A program made the translations under genes and the position numbers. From JACKHO01 sp041398745 (GTDB taxonomy: Bacteria > Planctomycetota > Planctomycetia > Planctomycetales > Planctomycetaceae), in assembly GCA_041398745.1 (NCBI GenBank), contig JAWKUB010000002.1, positions 1 to 64,000 on the forward strand: a stretch of DNA of 64,000 nucleotides, read 5' to 3'. Shown here one piece after another: positions 25,756 through 34,249 of the stretch (the stretch's first letter is position 1; every line of letters begins with the position of its first letter). The notes under the pieces are model-generated. The model had not been told where the DNA came from and searched no databases. It saw nothing but the letters and a program-made list of their open reading frames with translations.

Positions 25756-26060
25756 TCGAGGATGAGACGAATGGCATCGGCACTGCTGGCGCCAATTTCC
25801 AGTGCATGCTGCACTGCGGACTTCAGCGTCGAAAGAGAATGCCGCTCCAACAGCCTGAGAATCTTGATGAACTCCTTGGTTCCCAATTCGTCCAGCTCTG
25901 TTTCCAGTCGCCTTCGCAGAATGCCGAAGCAAACAGGAAGCTCCCATTCTTCGAACGACCTGGCATGATCGAACCCGCCTGGTTTACGTTCCAGAAGCCC
26001 CAGGTAGTGAATGGGATCAAAGAAGAACTGGTGTTTACACCGTGCGATCACCGAGTCAAT
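25756..26060 (-). pseudogene. istA: Remnant of IS21-family transposase istA (C-terminal part)
   Basis: On the minus strand this encodes DPIHYLGLLERKPGGFDHAR, then EEWELPVCFGILRRRLETEL and LRLLERHSLSTLKSAVQHAL, the typical C-terminal region of IS21 IstA. The catalytic DDE core and the istB helper gene are absent and no terminal inverted repeats are visible. It interrupts the integrase gene to its left. Confidence 0.8.
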
Positions 26061-26076
26061 TCGCCTTGCAAAACAC

Positions 26077-26250
26077 CGTGATCGCATACCACTCTCCAAG
26101 TGTCACGCGGCAACGATTCACGATCTAAGTCGCGCGTTGCTGGACGACGAATTCCACATCGTCCAAATATCGGGTCATGGCACTCGCTCTGGGCTTGTAT
26201 TCGCGGACACGCAAGGAAGCCGCTTCGTTGTAGCTTGCCCTCGTGAGTTT
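26077..26250 (+). pseudogene. CHAT (caspase-like) protease domain remnant
   Basis: The plus-strand frame reads IHDLSRALLDDEFHIVQISG and then GHGTRSGLVFADTQGS. The h-SGHG box with the following G-LVF-D is the catalytic-His region of CHAT domains. Only about 58 residues survive; the Cys half is missing and IS remnants flank it, so it is not functional. CHAT proteases often act in conflict systems, which makes the presence of a dead copy in this accessory region noteworthy. Confidence 0.6.
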
Positions 26251-26252
26251 CA

Positions 26253-26710
26253 TCACGACGGAGAACGGACCGCCCCCGAAACGAAGCGGCTTTGGTGGCG
26301 CCCGCCGACGCTTCGAACGCTGCCGTGTGCACGACCCGCTACGAGTACACCGACGCTAGTTGGCCGCATCAGCGATCCATTCAGCGAAGACGCACCAGGC
26401 ATGCAGCCTGTCTGAAGTCGTACCAAGTTGTGGTCCAGCAATTGCATTTCGCAGGTCGTAGCTAAGGATTCAAAACACTTAGTGTGCGCTGACCGTGACT
26501 CGAAGTCATCTTTGATGGGAGTAGACAGTTCACCCGTCCCCCCTGAGCGGCGTTCATTGGCAGACGCCTTGATTTCTTCCCAGTAAGTGCGATCGGTTTC
26601 GGCGTTCTTCTTCGCGAAGAGACGCTGGACTTCCGCAACTGCTTTCTTGTTGTACTGTGCCGTTAAGTGCTCCCGAATGAGTGTAACGATTGCGTTGCGA
26701 TAGAATCGTT
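26253..26710 (-). pseudogene. Remnant of an unidentified gene
   Basis: A minus-strand frame without stops reads RFYRNAIVTLIREHLTAQYN, then KKAVAEVQRLFAKKNAETDR and TYWEEIKASANERRSG, a helical, protein-like stretch. Further along (below ~26450) it degrades into composition that looks non-coding. No start with a ribosome binding site is seen. I cannot name the family. A short plus-strand stretch at ~26335-26375 (TRYEYTDASWP) resembles the start of IS5-type transposases, so insertion debris is probably mixed in. Confidence 0.4.
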
Positions 26711-26913
26711 GTAAACAAGATTGTTGTGTTGTCCATTGTCGATACCCTTAAATATGAACGTGAGACCGTTGTCTAGGATTATTGCGTTGCGCCGTCGAAC
26801 ATGAAAGATTCAGTTACAATCGCGTAGTCCAATCTTCGCATCCTCCAGATTCATGTTGTAAAGAATCAACTCAATTCTTTGTTTGGTGAGGCGTCGACTC
26901 ACCTGTCAATATT

Positions 26914-27637
26914 TCAGTATCCCCAGTCTTCGTGGCGGACGGGCAGGCGGTTCAGGGTCTGGCGGCGGTGTTTCCAGTCTGGCAGAAAATGGCTTAACAG
27001 TGCCATGAAGCGTTCATTGTTCATTGTGGGTTGGCTCCAGAATGTGAATCAACTCGTGAACCACAATATACTCCAGGCAATCGGGCGGCTTCTTTGCCAG
27101 ATCCGTGTTGAGGCGAATTGTTCTGGCCCGTGCGTTGCAGCTGCCCCAGCGAGTCTTCATGCGCCGCACGTAAAACCTTGCCACCTCCACATCGATCTTC
27201 GGCGACCAGGTCGCAATCAGTTCAGTTGCAGCAGAGCGGACCTGTTCCCGGTACCATTCCTCAAGCACCTGCTTTCGCTTGTCCGCATCGGCACCGGGCC
27301 GAACGTGCAGATGCATTTTCCGGTGCTTCAGCTCCACAGCAGGCCGCTCATCGACTTCTAAGACCGATCACAGGTAGCGTTTGCCCCAGACGTAGTGGCT
27401 CTCACGTTCCAGGTACTCCCGAGGTGTCTCACGCTCCTGCTCAATGAGCTTGCGCTGCTGCTGGCGAATCCAGCTGAGCCGGGAAATCGCAAACAGCCGA
27501 ATGGTTTCCATGTCCGTGCGCCGAGGGGCTGCGATACGTACCCGGCCACTCGGGGGATGCACGCTCAAATGCACGTTCCTGATGTCCTTCAGTATGACGT
27601 CGACTTCAATGTCGCCAAGTTCGAGGGTGCTGGTCAT
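26914..27637 (-). pseudogene. Broken YgjP/DUF45-type metallopeptidase
   Basis: Starting at the ATG at 27635-27637 the frame reads TSTLELGDIEVDVILKDIRN and continues to YVWGKRYL, then meets an in-frame TGA at 27368-27370. The same frame resumes at once with VLEVDERPAVELKHRKM and reaches the zinc-binding VHELIHILEPTH. Here a tandem duplication of a 7-base unit (AATGAAC twice on the minus strand) shifts the frame; the tail RFMALLSHFLPDWKHRRQTL appears in the next frame and ends at 26914. The family (M48/SprT-like, often next to type I restriction genes) is clear. With two lesions the gene is almost certainly inactive. Confidence 0.85.
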
Positions 27638-27641
27638 CAAT

Positions 27642-27767
27642 ACCGTAGCGTTCCATCGACTCAGGGGTGCCGTACTTCCCCAGCCAGATGTCCTTCCCGT
27701 CAATGCGGACCCGTGCCTGCCCGGTTGCCTTGTGAAGAGCGTATTTCGGAACTCTGCGTTGCGCCAT
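27642..27767 (-). pseudogene. Second truncated integrase (extreme N-terminus)
   Basis: From the ATG at 27765-27767 about 42 residues read RRVPKYALHKATGQARVRID then GKDIWLGKYGTPESMERYG, the standard N-terminal arm of planctomycete site-specific integrases. It ends where the broken metallopeptidase begins. The 3' end of an intact tRNA-Val lies 104 bases upstream on the same strand, the expected position of an element integrated at that tRNA. Confidence 0.75.
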
Positions 27768-27870
27768 TTCGTGCGACTCCCAACCCAAAAGTGGTAGTGA
27801 TGGGGTAGTAGCTTGCCGCACTGCGCCTTGGCAGGTAGTCGCAACCAGCGACTCAACAAGGACTTAAGAA

Positions 27871-27944
27871 TGGTCGCGCACAGACTCGAACTGTGGACCT
27901 CCTGTTTGTAAGACAGGCGTTCTAACCAACTGAACTACGCGACC
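27871..27944 (-). tRNA. tRNA-Val (anticodon UAC)
   Basis: The minus strand folds as a complete cloverleaf: acceptor GGTCGCG/CGCGACC, D stem GTTC/GAAC, anticodon stem CCTGT/ACAGG with loop CTTACAA (anticodon TAC), variable AGGTC, T stem CACAG/CTGTG with loop TTCGAGT, discriminator A at 27871. CCA is not encoded. Downstream integrase debris suggests that it has served as an integration site. Confidence 0.96.
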
Positions 27945-28142
27945 TGAAGCCCAAGTTTACGCGAGTCGGTCACGCAGTACAAGCAATGCCAGATGGCCTT
28001 GGGACATGCTTTCATGGCTGCACGACGGATCCCTTGTTTTGGCGTCACCTCGTCGTGATTCCGTCGAGAAACTCAGTGGAAGCACCCGCCTGCACGGTTA
28101 CAATGCAACTTAGAGACCTGAGAGCACCTCAAGGAAAAGAAC

Positions 28143-28460
28143 ATGTCCGACACGACCAAGCTGGATTCACTTCACCACGTCGCCATTCGCGTAAACGACA
28201 TCGCAGAGAGTGTGCAGTGGTACCGTGACAATTTTTCCTGTGAAATTGGCTACCAGGACGCAACCTGGGCGCTTTTGAACTTCGCGAATACGTCGCTGGC
28301 TCTGGTCATTGCGGAGCAACATCCTCCACACATTGGTTTCGCTACCGATAGGGCGGAATCTGTTGGAAATCTGAAAACACACCGCGATGGCACCCGTTCG
28401 GTGTACATCGAAGATCCCTCGGGAAACGCGGTCGAATTGCTAGATCCCAAGTCGCTGTAG
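28143..28460 (+). CDS. VOC (glyoxalase/bleomycin-resistance) superfamily protein
   Basis: A 105-residue single-domain VOC protein: LHHVAIRVNDIAESVQWYRD at the start, and RSVYIEDPSGNAVELLDP at the end, with the metal-ligand positions His (in HHVAI) and Glu (in AVELL) present. Such small proteins dimerise to form a metal site for lyase, dioxygenase or binding activity; the substrate cannot be inferred. The ORF ends eight bases from the convergent sigma-factor gene. AAGGAA lies upstream of the ATG. Confidence 0.85.
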   Translation: MSDTTKLDSLHHVAIRVNDIAESVQWYRDNFSCEIGYQDATWALLNFANTSLALVIAEQHPPHIGFATDRAESVGNLKTHRDGTRSVYIEDPSGNAVELLDPKSL

Positions 28461-28467
28461 CAGCGGC

Positions 28468-29085
28468 TCATTGCGACTCTTCTCCAAGTGCAGCACGCAG
28501 TTGAGCGAGTGCGCGACTCAGCAGGACTCTCGTTGCCCCGGGAGATTTTCCAATTTCCTGGGCAACTTCGTTTGAGGAAAGTCCCTGCACGTAACGTAAA
28601 CGCAAGGCCGTTTGCTGATCGGGCGAAAGCTCGGCCACGGCGGCAAACATCCGGCTCTCTTTGCGATTTCGCGAAAACGCCTGGCTGGGACTGGTCATGC
28701 TGACGACCAGCAAATTCACGATGTCACCCTCGTCATTGCCGCGTTGACCGCCTTGAAGTGGGACCTCGAGCGCCCCGCGTTTTTGACTCTTCAGTCTGCG
28801 GTGAGCGTCAATGACCTTTCGCTCGACAATGTGACAAAGCCATCCAAATGGATCGCGGTTTGAGAAGTCGACTTGGGCGAAGCCCTGTACTGCATCGAGG
28901 CAGACATCCTGAACAATGTCCCCGGCTTCGAGCTTTCCCCGCAATGCGGCACCGAGTCGCGACGTCACGTAATTCGTCAGGCGCGGACGTTCCCGTTCGA
29001 GATATTCGGCGAAAGCGGTCGTGTCGCCTTGCCGCACCTTGTCGAGCAAGGGATCATGTTGCATTGAGTCTTGATGACTGTTCAT
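28468..29085 (-). CDS. ECF RNA polymerase sigma factor
   Basis: A 205-residue sigma-70 family ECF factor. Region 2 includes LEAGDIVQDVCLDAVQGF and WLCHIVERKVIDAHRR; region 4 includes LSPDQQTALRLRYVQGLSSN and the recognition helix IGKSPGATRVLLSRAL. No anti-sigma gene is adjacent. Its start lies only 30 bases from the divergent start of a Ser/Thr kinase gene, an arrangement common in planctomycetes and suggestive of functional coupling, possibly phosphorylation control of the sigma factor (inference). Confidence 0.9.
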   Translation of the reverse strand: MNSHQDSMQHDPLLDKVRQGDTTAFAEYLERERPRLTNYVTSRLGAALRGKLEAGDIVQDVCLDAVQGFAQVDFSNRDPFGWLCHIVERKVIDAHRRLKSQKRGALEVPLQGGQRGNDEGDIVNLLVVSMTSPSQAFSRNRKESRMFAAVAELSPDQQTALRLRYVQGLSSNEVAQEIGKSPGATRVLLSRALAQLRAALGEESQ

Positions 29086-29115
29086 AGGTAGCAGAATGAC
29101 AAACCTCGGGCGTTC

Positions 29116-31335
29116 ATGACAACACCAGACGATATCGACGCTGTCTCAAACGACGACCCCTGGGCGGTCGTTGCTTGCTGCATTGACCAATTCGTCGAGT
29201 GCTTCGAGCTTTTCCCCCCGGCCAACATTGCAGATTTCTTGCCGGAAAAGCCATCTAAAACGCGTCATCTCGTGCTGAAAGAACTCATCAAAGTCGACAT
29301 GGAGTACCGCTGGAACTCGAGTCTCCCCGTTCTGCTTGTGGAGGATTATGTCGATGCGTTTCCGACGGAACTGTCGCCCGACAATCCACCGCTCGAATTG
29401 ATTATCGAAGAATACCAAATTCGTTATGCGGTCGATGAACTGCTGAATGTGGACGACTATCTGCGACGGTTCCCCACATTTCGGGGCGAACTCGAGCAGG
29501 CGCTGGGCATTTCCCCGGAGGAACAAGAATCGAATCAACGGCCAGAGAAACCCGTTGAACTCCAGTTTCATCCGGGTGATGAACTGGATGATTTCGAACT
29601 GTTGCAGGAGGTGGGAAAAGGAGGGTTTGGGACTGTTTTTTTGGCACGACAAAAGTCGATGCAGCGACTCGTCGCCCTCAAGATTGGAGCCAACCGCGAA
29701 GATGATGAACCGCGCACGTTGGCTCAGTTGGATCATCCCAATGTTGTGCGGGTGTTTGATCAACGCTTGCTGCCGTCTGAGGGATTGCGGCTACTTTACA
29801 TGGAATTCGTGGCAGCGGGCACGTTGCGTCAACTCATCAAACAACTGGAGTACGGTTCACAGGTTGGGGGTTCGGCGGTGCTGGAGGTTGTCGACCAACA
29901 ACTCGTCGGCGTGGGACAGCTCTCACCACCCGACTCACCATTCCGAAAACAGCTCGCAGCAGCAGACTGGCCGACAACTGTCGCCCTTCTCGGAATTCGA
30001 TGTGCCAGTGGACTTGAACACGCCCACTCACGCGGGGTACTGCATCGTGACATCAAGCCGGCCAATATCTTACTGGCGCCAGATGCTTCTCCCAAAATTG
30101 CGGACTTCAACATCAGTTATGCGGGCAACGTGGACGGTACAAACCCGGAAGCGTTCTTCGGAGGCACGCTGGCATACATGTCGCCGGAGCAAATTCGAGC
30201 AAACAGCCCGCTCCATTCCGAAGGACCGGCTGACATCGATGAACGTTCTGATGTCTATTCACTCGGAGTTGTTCTGTGGGAGGTTTTCTCCGGGGAGCAT
30301 CCTTTTGGGAAGGAGCAGGCCGAGCGCGACTGGCTGCGAACGTTGGAGCACATGCTGGCACGGAGAAAAGAGCCGCGTCCTGAATCTTTTGAAGCCTCAA
30401 CCTCCGGTCGATTACAGCGGGTATTAGCCCGTTGTCTACAGTTCGATCCTGCAGACCGTCCACAGACCGCGCGGGAGCTACGTCTCGAGTTGGAACTGGC
30501 CTGCCATCCCGAGCTTGCGGAACTGGTTGAGCCGCCACAAGCTGGGTGGCGCAAATGGCTCCTGCAGTTTCCACGCAGCGGACTGTTCCTTGCCGCGATC
30601 ATTCCCAACTTCTTCGCAGCGGTGTTCAATTTCAATTACAACCGCCAGGAAATCATTGGCCGGCTCGAGGCGGGTAACTGGCTAGCCGATTTCATGAAGG
30701 TACAGGGAATTATTAACGCGGTGGCGTTTCCACTGGGAATTGGAATCGTCCTGTGGTACTTCGAGTCCATTGCGCGAGCGATCCGCAGTGGCTCCGATTT
30801 GGCAACCACGAAACAAAGTCAACTGCTGCGCCAATCCCTCAACACAGGCTCACTCGCTTCCTGGGTCAGCCTTTCGGCCTGGCTGATTGCCGGGGTTGCC
30901 TATCCTGTCAGCCTGCATTTAATTGCCGGCCAGTTTCCACTTGGGGCGGCCGTCTACTTTGTCGCTTCGCTGGCAATTTGTGGACTCATTGCGGCATCGT
31001 ACCCGTTTCTGTTGATTACCGTATTCGCGTTACGTTCAATTCAGCCCGGCATTTGCCGGGGACGTGTCGCTGCTCTGGCTGGCATTAATTATCGTGTCGT
31101 GGCCCGGCAGGCCAATGTGCACCTCGTACTGACAGCACTAGTCCCGCTGCTCTCCATTACATTGCTGGCTCTGCTCGACACGAATAACCGCATGGCACTC
31201 GGCTGGCTGAGCTTTGGCGGATCGGTCGGATTCCTGCTGGCCTTCCTGCTGAATCAGGCCATTCAGCACGACATCCTCGTCTTGAATCAGGTCGACAACG
31301 CTGAGATTTCAGGAAGTCGCTCCGGTAATCTATGA
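29116..31335 (+). CDS. Ser/Thr protein kinase with C-terminal membrane domain
   Basis: 739 residues. After a ~150-residue N-terminal extension the kinase domain runs from the Gly loop VGKGGFGTV (~165) through the catalytic Lys in VALKIG, HRDIKPANILL (~310), the DFN in place of DFG (IADFNIS) and GTLAYMSPEQ. The C-terminal ~230 residues contain about six membrane helices, e.g. IINAVAFPLGIGIVLWYF and LVLTALVPLLSITLLALLD. The start is close to the divergent ECF sigma gene, and a ubiquitin-like protein gene begins about 97 bases downstream. A membrane sensor kinase controlling the following pathway is plausible. The DFN variant may alter metal binding but occurs in some active kinases. Confidence 0.92.
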   Translation: MTTPDDIDAVSNDDPWAVVACCIDQFVECFELFPPANIADFLPEKPSKTRHLVLKELIKVDMEYRWNSSLPVLLVEDYVDAFPTELSPDNPPLELIIEEYQIRYAVDELLNVDDYLRRFPTFRGELEQALGISPEEQESNQRPEKPVELQFHPGDELDDFELLQEVGKGGFGTVFLARQKSMQRLVALKIGANREDDEPRTLAQLDHPNVVRVFDQRLLPSEGLRLLYMEFVAAGTLRQLIKQLEYGSQVGGSAVLEVVDQQLVGVGQLSPPDSPFRKQLAAADWPTTVALLGIRCASGLEHAHSRGVLHRDIKPANILLAPDASPKIADFNISYAGNVDGTNPEAFFGGTLAYMSPEQIRANSPLHSEGPADIDERSDVYSLGVVLWEVFSGEHPFGKEQAERDWLRTLEHMLARRKEPRPESFEASTSGRLQRVLARCLQFDPADRPQTARELRLELELACHPELAELVEPPQAGWRKWLLQFPRSGLFLAAIIPNFFAAVFNFNYNRQEIIGRLEAGNWLADFMKVQGIINAVAFPLGIGIVLWYFESIARAIRSGSDLATTKQSQLLRQSLNTGSLASWVSLSAWLIAGVAYPVSLHLIAGQFPLGAAVYFVASLAICGLIAASYPFLLITVFALRSIQPGICRGRVAALAGINYRVVARQANVHLVLTALVPLLSITLLALLDTNNRMALGWLSFGGSVGFLLAFLLNQAIQHDILVLNQVDNAEISGSRSGNL

Positions 31336-31431
31336 ACCGACGGCAGTGCGCTTGCTCATTCTGTGGATCTGTCGTCTAATTGTCCGACAGGAGTACGACA
31401 TAATTTCATTACTACTTTGGAAATGAATTCG

Positions 31432-31710
31432 ATGAGCGATCTGACGATCGAAGTGTGGGATGCCACGGGCAACAAGCGTCAAACGGTCGAAGTTCCAGCG
31501 ACTGCCCCGGTAAATCGGGTAATTGCCGTGCTGGTTGACCGCATGAATTTGCCGCGGAACAGCCCGGACGGTCAGTTGATGAGTTACAAGTTTCACCACC
31601 GGGCTAGCGGCCGCCAGTTGCTCGACACGGAAACGCTTGACGGTGCCGGCGTTAAAGATGGCGACATTCTTCGTCTGCAGCCGGAAATTACTGCGGGGAG
31701 TGGTTCGTGA
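31432..31710 (+). CDS. Ubiquitin-like (YukD/EsaB-type) small protein
   Basis: 92 residues from the ATG at 31432 (31423 also possible). It has the beta-grasp pattern: DLTIEVWDATGNKRQTVEVP, a helix VNRVIAVLVDRMNLP, then SYKFHHRASGRQLLDTETL and VKDGDILRLQPE. The end is GSGS rather than a classical di-Gly, so a conjugation-competent tail is uncertain. It overlaps the following E1-like gene by four bases (GTGA) and is upstream of a JAMM peptidase gene. This triad of Ubl, E1 and JAB is characteristic of bacterial ubiquitin-like modification or sulfur-carrier systems. Confidence 0.85.
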   Translation: MSDLTIEVWDATGNKRQTVEVPATAPVNRVIAVLVDRMNLPRNSPDGQLMSYKFHHRASGRQLLDTETLDGAGVKDGDILRLQPEITAGSGS

Positions 31711-32909
31711 GTGACGTCATCCATATTTCGGAAGAGCCGGAACCGGAAGACCGGTTCTCCCGCTTTCGTCTCATTGGCTGGTGGGATCAAGACCGCCTGC
31801 GCCGGGCGAAAGTGCTCGTAATTGGAGCCGGTGCACTTGGTAATGAACTCATCAAGAATCTGGCTCTGCTGGGCGTGGGAAATGTGCTCGTGGCGGATTT
31901 GGATCGGATCGAGAATTCAAACCTCTCACGTTCAGTCCTCTACCGCGCTGAAGACTGTGGCAAAAGCAAGGCCCAGACGGCGGCAGAGCGGGCACGTCAC
32001 ATCTTCCCGGAAATGAATACCCAGTCGTTCGATGGCAATATTGTGTTTGACCTCGGACTGGGAGTGTATCGCTGGGCCGATGTCATTCTCGGAGGGCTCG
32101 ATAACCGTGAAGCACGCGTGGCGATTAATCAGGCCGCAGCCCGCACGGGGAAAGTCTGGATTGATGGTGCCATCGAACGGTTGAGCGGTGTGGCACGGGT
32201 CTTTGACCCCATTTCCGGTCCCTGCTACGAATGCACCATGAGTGAAATCGACTGGAAAATGCTCGAGGCGCGCCGCAGTTGTGCGTTGCTCACACGCGAT
32301 GAAATGCAGGAGGGGAAAGTTCCTACCACGCCAACAACTTCATCTGTCGTCGCCGGTGTGCAGGCACAGGAAGCCGTGAAGTATCTGCACGGGCTGGATG
32401 TCATCAAAGGGCAGGGTTTTGTATTCGACGGCGAATATCACAACAGTTACACCGTGACATACCAACAGTCGGAAGACTGCCCGACCCACGAAGCATACGA
32501 ACCTATCGTTGAACTTCCGTGGAAAGTGAGTGAAACCACGGTTGGTCAACTACTGGAACGTATCCAGCAAGACCTGGGTAAACCCGGCGTGATTGAGTTC
32601 AATCACGATTTGTTAAGTGCATTAACCTGCCCCGAGTGCAATGTATCGGAACCGATGTTGGCCTCGCTCGGGAAGGTAAAAGTGTCGCAGGGTGCGTGTC
32701 CGCAGTGTGGCGGCAACCGCACCCCCGAGATGTACCACACGTTGGATGCGAGCACGCCGCTCGTGGATAAAACGTTGGGTGAGTTGGGAATACCACTGTG
32801 GGACATTATTGGCGGTCGGGCGGGCATGGATATGGTCTACTATGAATTCACCGGCGACCGTGAGGAAGTACTCGGCCCGCTGGCTGCTGCGGAATCGTCC
32901 GAGAATTAG
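31707..32909 (+). CDS. E1/ThiF-like adenylating enzyme with zinc-ribbon C-terminus
   Basis: 400 residues, GTG start overlapping the Ubl stop. The Rossmann core shows VLVIGAGALGNELIKNLAL (residues ~36-54), the acidic DLDRIENSNLSR with the catalytic Arg, GGLDNREARVAIN, and a Cys region PCYECTMSEIDW followed by RRSCALLTRDEM that could supply the thioester Cys. The family adenylates the C-terminus of ubiquitin-like proteins with ATP. The C-terminal ~110 residues add a CPEC...CPQC zinc ribbon not found in ThiF/MoeB. No E2 or E3 gene is visible nearby. Direct coupling to the Ubl gene argues that they are substrate and enzyme. Confidence 0.9.
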   Translation: MSDVIHISEEPEPEDRFSRFRLIGWWDQDRLRRAKVLVIGAGALGNELIKNLALLGVGNVLVADLDRIENSNLSRSVLYRAEDCGKSKAQTAAERARHIFPEMNTQSFDGNIVFDLGLGVYRWADVILGGLDNREARVAINQAAARTGKVWIDGAIERLSGVARVFDPISGPCYECTMSEIDWKMLEARRSCALLTRDEMQEGKVPTTPTTSSVVAGVQAQEAVKYLHGLDVIKGQGFVFDGEYHNSYTVTYQQSEDCPTHEAYEPIVELPWKVSETTVGQLLERIQQDLGKPGVIEFNHDLLSALTCPECNVSEPMLASLGKVKVSQGACPQCGGNRTPEMYHTLDASTPLVDKTLGELGIPLWDIIGGRAGMDMVYYEFTGDREEVLGPLAAAESSEN

Positions 32910-32974
32910 AGTGGGGCTCCCGCATACCAGACGGGCGTTTCGCAACAAGCATTGAAAGCTGACTTGAGTCTACC

Positions 32975-34213
32975 ATGAGCGAAATTGACATCAGCGATTT
33001 GAAGAAAGAAGCGCTGGACAAAGGGAATTTCCCGGTCGGCAGCAAAGAGCCGTTTCGCGTGCATTTCGCACCGGAAGTCCACGAGGGAACACGTGCTCAC
33101 GCCTCCGCCGATACATCGGTCGAGATTTGCGGCGTCCTCGTCGGCAAATGGGAGACCGATACCAACGGTCCATACGCACTCATTACCAATTACATTCGGT
33201 GTGACAACGCGGCGCAGAAGCATGCGGAAGTAACGTTCACGCAAGACTCATGGACACAAATCAACCATGAGATGGATACCAAGTACCAGGATTTGAGGAT
33301 CATTGGCTGGTACCACTCGCATCCCGACTTCGGCATTTTCCTGTCCGACCGTGACTGTTTTATCCAGCAGCATTTCTTCTCCGGTCCCGGACAGGTTGCG
33401 TTTGTCATTGATCCCGTCCGCCATCTCGAAGGGCTGTTCGAGTGGCGCAATAGTAAGCCGACGGCAATGCACCACTACTGGGTGGGTGAGCAAGTTCACC
33501 TCGGTGAAACACGACCGGCGGAAAAGCAGGCTCCAAAACCCGGTACAATGGATGATTCCGAAGCGGGTGAAGCTCCCGAGAGTTCGATGCTTCCCGCAGG
33601 GCCGACCGAAGGAATTCTCAATTGGATTGTGGTCGCATTGGCGTGTGTGTGTTCGTTTCTCCTTGGCCTGAACTGGTTACATAGTGCTTACATCAATGAG
33701 CTGAACCAGCAGCGCATTCAAGCCATGAAGCACTACGAAATGTTTAAAGTACTGCGGCCGGGAATGGAGCAACAGATTGAAGGAGTCCAGCATAATCTTG
33801 GCGTACTCTCTGAAGCGCTCGTTGCGTTCAATGAATTGAATGTCGAGGAGCAGGAAAAGAAACAAGTTCAACTTGCAGTTGACAATCTTCAGGTAGCAAT
33901 GCAACAGCAGGTTGAGGCTTTGGAGGACATCAAAGTCACTTATGGTCATTCGCCACAACAGCAAGTCGTCTTTGAAGAACTCTTTCGGCAGTACCATACG
34001 CCGCCAGAGAAGAAAGCCGAGCAAGGCGGTAACAATTCATCTGGAAATCAAGCTGACAAGAACGGTTCCACCGACGTTGGGCCGCGTCCCTCCGAGTCTG
34101 CAAGCGGTGAGCATGTGGAGTCACCGGCTCCTTCGACTCCGCAGCCCGCAGAAAGCTCGACCGAATCCAATTCGGAAAAACGAACATCAATGCCTCCCGC
34201 TGAATCCAATTAG
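32975..34213 (+). CDS. JAMM/MPN-domain metallopeptidase with membrane helix
   Basis: 412 residues. The N-terminal MPN domain has the full JAMM set: Glu50 (VEICGVLVG), His114 and His116 (WYHSHP), Ser124 and Asp127 (SDRD). JAMM peptidases cleave ubiquitin-like conjugates. A single membrane helix lies at about 216-233, followed by a coiled-coil region rich in Gln and Glu and a Ser/Pro/Glu-rich disordered tail. Bacterial JAB proteins are mostly soluble, so the membrane anchor and long tail are unusual. It lies 65 bases after the E1 gene and 36 before the FHA gene. It probably processes or removes the Ubl at the membrane. Confidence 0.9.
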   Translation: MSEIDISDLKKEALDKGNFPVGSKEPFRVHFAPEVHEGTRAHASADTSVEICGVLVGKWETDTNGPYALITNYIRCDNAAQKHAEVTFTQDSWTQINHEMDTKYQDLRIIGWYHSHPDFGIFLSDRDCFIQQHFFSGPGQVAFVIDPVRHLEGLFEWRNSKPTAMHHYWVGEQVHLGETRPAEKQAPKPGTMDDSEAGEAPESSMLPAGPTEGILNWIVVALACVCSFLLGLNWLHSAYINELNQQRIQAMKHYEMFKVLRPGMEQQIEGVQHNLGVLSEALVAFNELNVEEQEKKQVQLAVDNLQVAMQQQVEALEDIKVTYGHSPQQQVVFEELFRQYHTPPEKKAEQGGNNSSGNQADKNGSTDVGPRPSESASGEHVESPAPSTPQPAESSTESNSEKRTSMPPAESN

Positions 34214-34249
34214 GGCCTGCCCTGCGCACCACTGGCGAGCAACATAAGC

